The notes beneath the pieces are model-generated. The model saw only the letters and a program-made list of their open reading frames with translations. It was not told the origin of the DNA and did no database searches. A DNA stretch of 64,000 nucleotides from Prevotella sp. KH2C16 (GTDB lineage Bacteria > Bacteroidota > Bacteroidia > Bacteroidales > Bacteroidaceae): assembly GCF_900113305.1 (NCBI RefSeq), contig NZ_FOOW01000007.1, forward strand, positions 1-64,000, given 5' to 3'. This document shows, in pieces, positions 60,875-64,000 of this stretch (position 1 is the stretch's first letter; the number at the start of each line of letters is the position of its first letter). Made by a program: the position numbers and the translations under genes.

Positions 60875-62818
60875 ATGATTTCAGTAGAAGACCTTACGGT
60901 GGAGTTTTCCGCAAAACCTTTGTTCCGAGGCGTGAGTTTCGTGGTCAACGACCGCGACCGTATAGCCCTCGTGGGCAAGAACGGTGCGGGAAAATCCACC
61001 TTGCTCAAGATACTCTGCGGACTTCAGCAGCCTACGGTGGGTACTGTTTCCGTTCCTAACGGGCAGACTATAGGCTATCTGCCGCAGGTGATGAGGCTCT
61101 CTGATGATACTACGGTGCTGGAAGAAACACGCAAGGCGTTTGCCGAAACCGTGAAGATGAAGGAGACCCTCGACCGCATGCAGCAGCAGATGAACGACCG
61201 CACCGACTATGAAAGCGAGGATTATCTGGCCCTCGTGGAACGCTTTACTGAGCGGCATGAACACTATCTGCTCATGGGAGGCGATAATTATCAGGGCGAG
61301 ATGGAGCGCACGCTCACGGGCTTGGGCTTTCTCCGGACAGACTTCGACCGGCCTACGAAAGAGTTTTCAGGAGGTTGGCGTATGCGTGTTGAGCTTGCGA
61401 AGATACTGCTCCAGCGGCCGGATGTACTTCTTCTGGACGAGCCCACCAACCATCTTGACATCGAAAGCATACAGTGGCTGGAGCAATTTCTCGCCCAGGC
61501 ATCCTGTGCCGTGGTGCTGGTGAGCCACGACCGGGCCTTTATCAATAATGTAACCAATCGCACGCTGGAGATAACCTGCGGTCATATAGAGGACTACAAG
61601 GTAAGGTACGACGAGTATGTTGTCTTGCGCCAAGAGCGTCGCGAGCAGCAGTTGCGCGCCTACGAGAACCAGCAGAAGGAGATTGCCGACACCCAGGCGT
61701 TCATTGATCGCTTTCGTTATCAGGCCACGAAGGCCGTTCAGGTGCAGCAGCGTATACGCCAATTGGAGAAAATCGTGCCGATAGAGGTGGACGAGGTCGA
61801 CAACTCTGCCATGCATCTGAAGTTCCCGCCATGCCTCCGGTCGGGCGATTATCCCGTCATTTGCAATGAGGTTCGCAAGGACTATGGCGAGCATACGGTG
61901 TTCGACCATGTAACTCTTACGATAAAGCGTGGCGAGAAAGTGGCTTTTGTGGGCAGGAACGGCGAGGGAAAGTCGACGCTCGTGAAGTGTATAATGGGCG
62001 AGATACCCTTCAGCGGCGAGCTGAAGATCGGCCATAATGTGCAGATTGGGTATTTCGCGCAGAACCAGGCTCAGCTGCTCGACGAGAGTGTGAGCGTCTA
62101 TGAGACCATCGACCGGGTGGCCACGGGCGACATGCGCCTTAAGATCAACGACCTGCTCGGAGCCTTCATGTTCGGCGGCGAGGCGTCGGAAAAGAAGGTG
62201 AAGGTGCTGAGCGGAGGCGAGCGGAGTCGTTTGGCAATGATACGCCTGCTCCTCGAGCCCGTTAACCTGCTCATCCTCGACGAGCCTACTAATCATCTTG
62301 ACATGCCCTCTAAGGATGTACTGAAGGAGGCCGTCAAGGCTTTCGACGGTACTGCTATCATCGTAAGCCATGATCGCGACTTTCTTGACGGACTTGTAAC
62401 TAAAGTGTTCGAATTCGCGGACGGGCATGTAAAGGAACACATCGGAGGAATCTACGATTACCTGCAGGCTCATCATGCCGAGACAATCCACGAGGCACTC
62501 GACGATCAGTCGTTGTCCCGGCGGCTTCCTGCGGTTTCTGAAAGCGTGCCTTCGGAGAACAAGAAGTCGTATATGGAGCACAAGGAGCAACAGAAGAAGC
62601 TCCGTAAGACTCAAAAGGCTGTGGACGAAAGTGAGCGGAAGATAGCCCGGATGGAAGTGCGCATAGCCGAGCTCGACCGATTGTTCATGCAGCCGTCGAA
62701 TGCCTCCAATATGGAGTTGGTAACGGAGTACACCTCTACCCGCCAGGCTCTTGACGCAGAAAACGAGCGGTGGATACAGCTCTCGGAAGAACTGGAGACA
62801 CTGCAGAATCAAAGTTGA
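60875..62818 (+). CDS. ABC-F family ATPase (Uup/EttA-like)
   Basis: A 647-residue soluble tandem ABC protein without membrane domains. First ATPase: Walker A GKNGAGKST (34-42), signature FSGGWRMRVELAK and Walker B VLLLDEPTNHLD; second: GRNGEGKST, LSGGERSRLAM, LLILDEPTNHLD. A charged linker (RRFRYQATKAVQVQQRIRQLEKI) joins them and a C-terminal coiled coil (about 560-640) follows. ABC-F proteins act on ribosomes. The ATG at 60875 lies just after the promoter element TAACTTTG (60846-60853), so the longer frame from 60818 is rejected. Confidence 0.93.
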   Translation: MISVEDLTVEFSAKPLFRGVSFVVNDRDRIALVGKNGAGKSTLLKILCGLQQPTVGTVSVPNGQTIGYLPQVMRLSDDTTVLEETRKAFAETVKMKETLDRMQQQMNDRTDYESEDYLALVERFTERHEHYLLMGGDNYQGEMERTLTGLGFLRTDFDRPTKEFSGGWRMRVELAKILLQRPDVLLLDEPTNHLDIESIQWLEQFLAQASCAVVLVSHDRAFINNVTNRTLEITCGHIEDYKVRYDEYVVLRQERREQQLRAYENQQKEIADTQAFIDRFRYQATKAVQVQQRIRQLEKIVPIEVDEVDNSAMHLKFPPCLRSGDYPVICNEVRKDYGEHTVFDHVTLTIKRGEKVAFVGRNGEGKSTLVKCIMGEIPFSGELKIGHNVQIGYFAQNQAQLLDESVSVYETIDRVATGDMRLKINDLLGAFMFGGEASEKKVKVLSGGERSRLAMIRLLLEPVNLLILDEPTNHLDMPSKDVLKEAVKAFDGTAIIVSHDRDFLDGLVTKVFEFADGHVKEHIGGIYDYLQAHHAETIHEALDDQSLSRRLPAVSESVPSENKKSYMEHKEQQKKLRKTQKAVDESERKIARMEVRIAELDRLFMQPSNASNMELVTEYTSTRQALDAENERWIQLSEELETLQNQS

Positions 62819-62857
62819 AGAGAGAATATAGTCAAACATATTAAATAATCAGGTAAA

Positions 62858-64000
62858 ATGAAAATGAAACAAATCCTTCCGATTGCTATGTTCGCATCAG
62901 TTCCCTTGATGGGAATGGGACAGAACAAGTCGGGTCTTGTCATGAAGAATCTGGACAAGACGGTGAGCCCCGCAGAAGATTTCTATCAGTTCGCAACGGG
63001 CGGTTGGCAAAAGAACTATCCGCTCCCGGCTGCCTATAGTCGGTTCGGCAGTTTCGACCAGCTACAGGAGGATAACAACAAACGCATCAACATCATCCTT
63101 TCCCAGCTGCAGAAAAAGAAGTTCGAGCAGGGTTCTACGGAGCAGAAACTTTCTGATTTCTACAAGCTGGCCCTGAATGTGAGTCGTCGGAATGCTGAGG
63201 GAATTGCCCCGGTTAAGCCGTTGCTTGCCGAGATAGAACAGGCTCATAGCGTGGATGCCCTCCGCAAATTGCAGCTCAAATATGCCGACCGCGGCTATGG
63301 AGTTCAGTTCGGTTCCTACTTCGCTGCGGATGAAAAGAATGTCAAGATGAACATCCTCAACATCAGCCAGAGCGGCCTGACACTTGGCCAGAAGGACTAT
63401 TATCTGAACAACGACGCGGCAACGAAGGCCATCCGCGACGCTTACAAGAAACACATTGCGCGCATGTTCAGGCTCTACGGTTTCACGGAAACCGAGGCGG
63501 AAAAGAGAAGCGCAGCCATTTTCAGACAGGAAACCCTGGTTGCCCTTATTTCCAAGAGCATGACGGAGCTTCGCGATCCGCAGGCCAATTACAATAAGAT
63601 GACCCTGAAGGAATTTGCTGCCAATTATCCGAACATTCCTCTTGAAGGTCTGGCAAAGGCAGAAGGTGTAAAGGCAGATTACATTCAGGAGATGGTAGTA
63701 GGTCAGCCTTCGTTCATGCAGGGACTTGACAAGCTCATGGAGATGCAGGCTGCCGACGAAATCAAGGCTCTCATGGAGTGGGATGTCATACAAGGTTCTG
63801 CAAGCTATCTGACCGATGAAATCCGTGAGGCTAACTTCGATTTCTTTGGCAAGACGATGAGCGGTCGCAAGGAAGACTATCCTCTCTGGAAGCGCGCGAC
63901 GAATCAAGTGGAGAATGCCATGGGCGAGGCTTTGGGCAAGATGTATTGCGAGAAATACTTCCCAGAGACCTCTAAGAAGATTATGGAGCAGCTTGTTTCT
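62858..64000 (+). CDS. M13 (neprilysin-like) metallopeptidase, 5' part
   Basis: The frame stays open for 381 codons from the ATG at 62858 to the end of the window. It starts with a signal peptide (MKMKQILPIAMFASVPLMGMGQ) and continues with DKTVSPAEDFYQFATGGWQKNYPLPAAYSRFGSFDQL and later LGQKDYYLNNDA, the recognisable N-terminal half of M13 peptidases (PepO/neprilysin). The zinc motif HExxH lies beyond position 64000 and cannot be checked. Secreted M13 enzymes of Bacteroidetes degrade peptides in the periplasm or at the surface. It starts 39 bp after the ABC-F stop. An ATG at 62864 is an alternative start. Confidence 0.9.
   Translation, partial: MKMKQILPIAMFASVPLMGMGQNKSGLVMKNLDKTVSPAEDFYQFATGGWQKNYPLPAAYSRFGSFDQLQEDNNKRINIILSQLQKKKFEQGSTEQKLSDFYKLALNVSRRNAEGIAPVKPLLAEIEQAHSVDALRKLQLKYADRGYGVQFGSYFAADEKNVKMNILNISQSGLTLGQKDYYLNNDAATKAIRDAYKKHIARMFRLYGFTETEAEKRSAAIFRQETLVALISKSMTELRDPQANYNKMTLKEFAANYPNIPLEGLAKAEGVKADYIQEMVVGQPSFMQGLDKLMEMQAADEIKALMEWDVIQGSASYLTDEIREANFDFFGKTMSGRKEDYPLWKRATNQVENAMGEALGKMYCEKYFPETSKKIMEQLVS

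Overview
The window comes from a Bacteroidetes (order Bacteroidales) chromosome, most likely a Prevotella-like species of moderate GC content. The main reasons are promoters with the Bacteroidetes TAnnTTTG -7 box and a TTG about 19-21 bp upstream, a SusC/SusD polysaccharide utilization locus with a hybrid two-component regulator, a BtuG-type surface B12 lipoprotein, a TamB/TamL pair and many lipobox signal peptides. The genus is an inference; no 16S sequence is present.
Layout. 1-430: end of an rRNA operon (5S rRNA, strong terminator) followed by an 8-bp tandem repeat. 0.5-5.3 kb: lysozyme-like secreted protein, LemA plus M48 protease, initiator tRNA-fMet (minus strand), TetR-family regulator, FabG and an RluA-type pseudouridine synthase. 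5.8-12.8 kb: the outer-membrane pair TamB and TamL. 13.1-20.2 kb: nucleotidyltransferase, NrnA-like phosphoesterase, a lipoprotein, phosphoglucosamine mutase, secreted endonuclease/exonuclease/phosphatase-fold protein and a DASS transporter. 20.4-26.3 kb: a cobalamin riboswitch controlling BtuB, BtuG, BtuF, BtuC and a PduO-type adenosyltransferase, a complete B12 capture and activation operon except for the BtuD ATPase. 26.3-33.7 kb: GNAT enzyme, PheS, DUF4348-like lipoprotein, MurB, MBL hydrolase, a candidate small RNA region, a three-gene small membrane-protein operon, SPOR lipoprotein, RuvX and peptide deformylase.
33.7-58.1 kb: a TPR protein, then an accessory island of about 17.7 kb, then ThrS and the IF3-L35-L20 genes. 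The island holds a serpin gene, a fructan utilization locus (fructose-type hybrid sensor, SusC, SusD, surface glycan-binding lipoprotein, two GH32 enzymes, MFS importer, fructokinase) and a PorT-like barrel protein. It lies between genes that I remember as adjacent in related genomes. The serpin gene is flanked by direct repeats made from the last 109 bp of the TPR gene. 58.2-64 kb: VOC protein, Tex, an ABC-F ATPase and the 5' part of an M13 metallopeptidase that runs off the end.
The most unusual signal is a set of intergenic repeats with 11/22-bp phasing: three arrays of palindromic TTACA-N7-TGTAA units at exactly 22-bp period, one array of another sequence family with the same 22-bp period, and one cluster whose motifs repeat at multiples of 11 bp. 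In one place a repeat unit supplies the last codons of a gene. Other leads are a candidate small RNA with an adjacent highly structured region (30.76-31.04 kb), a motif shared at the same distance upstream of two fructan-locus promoters, an initiator tRNA lacking one of the three conserved GC pairs, and a divergent GH32 enzyme.
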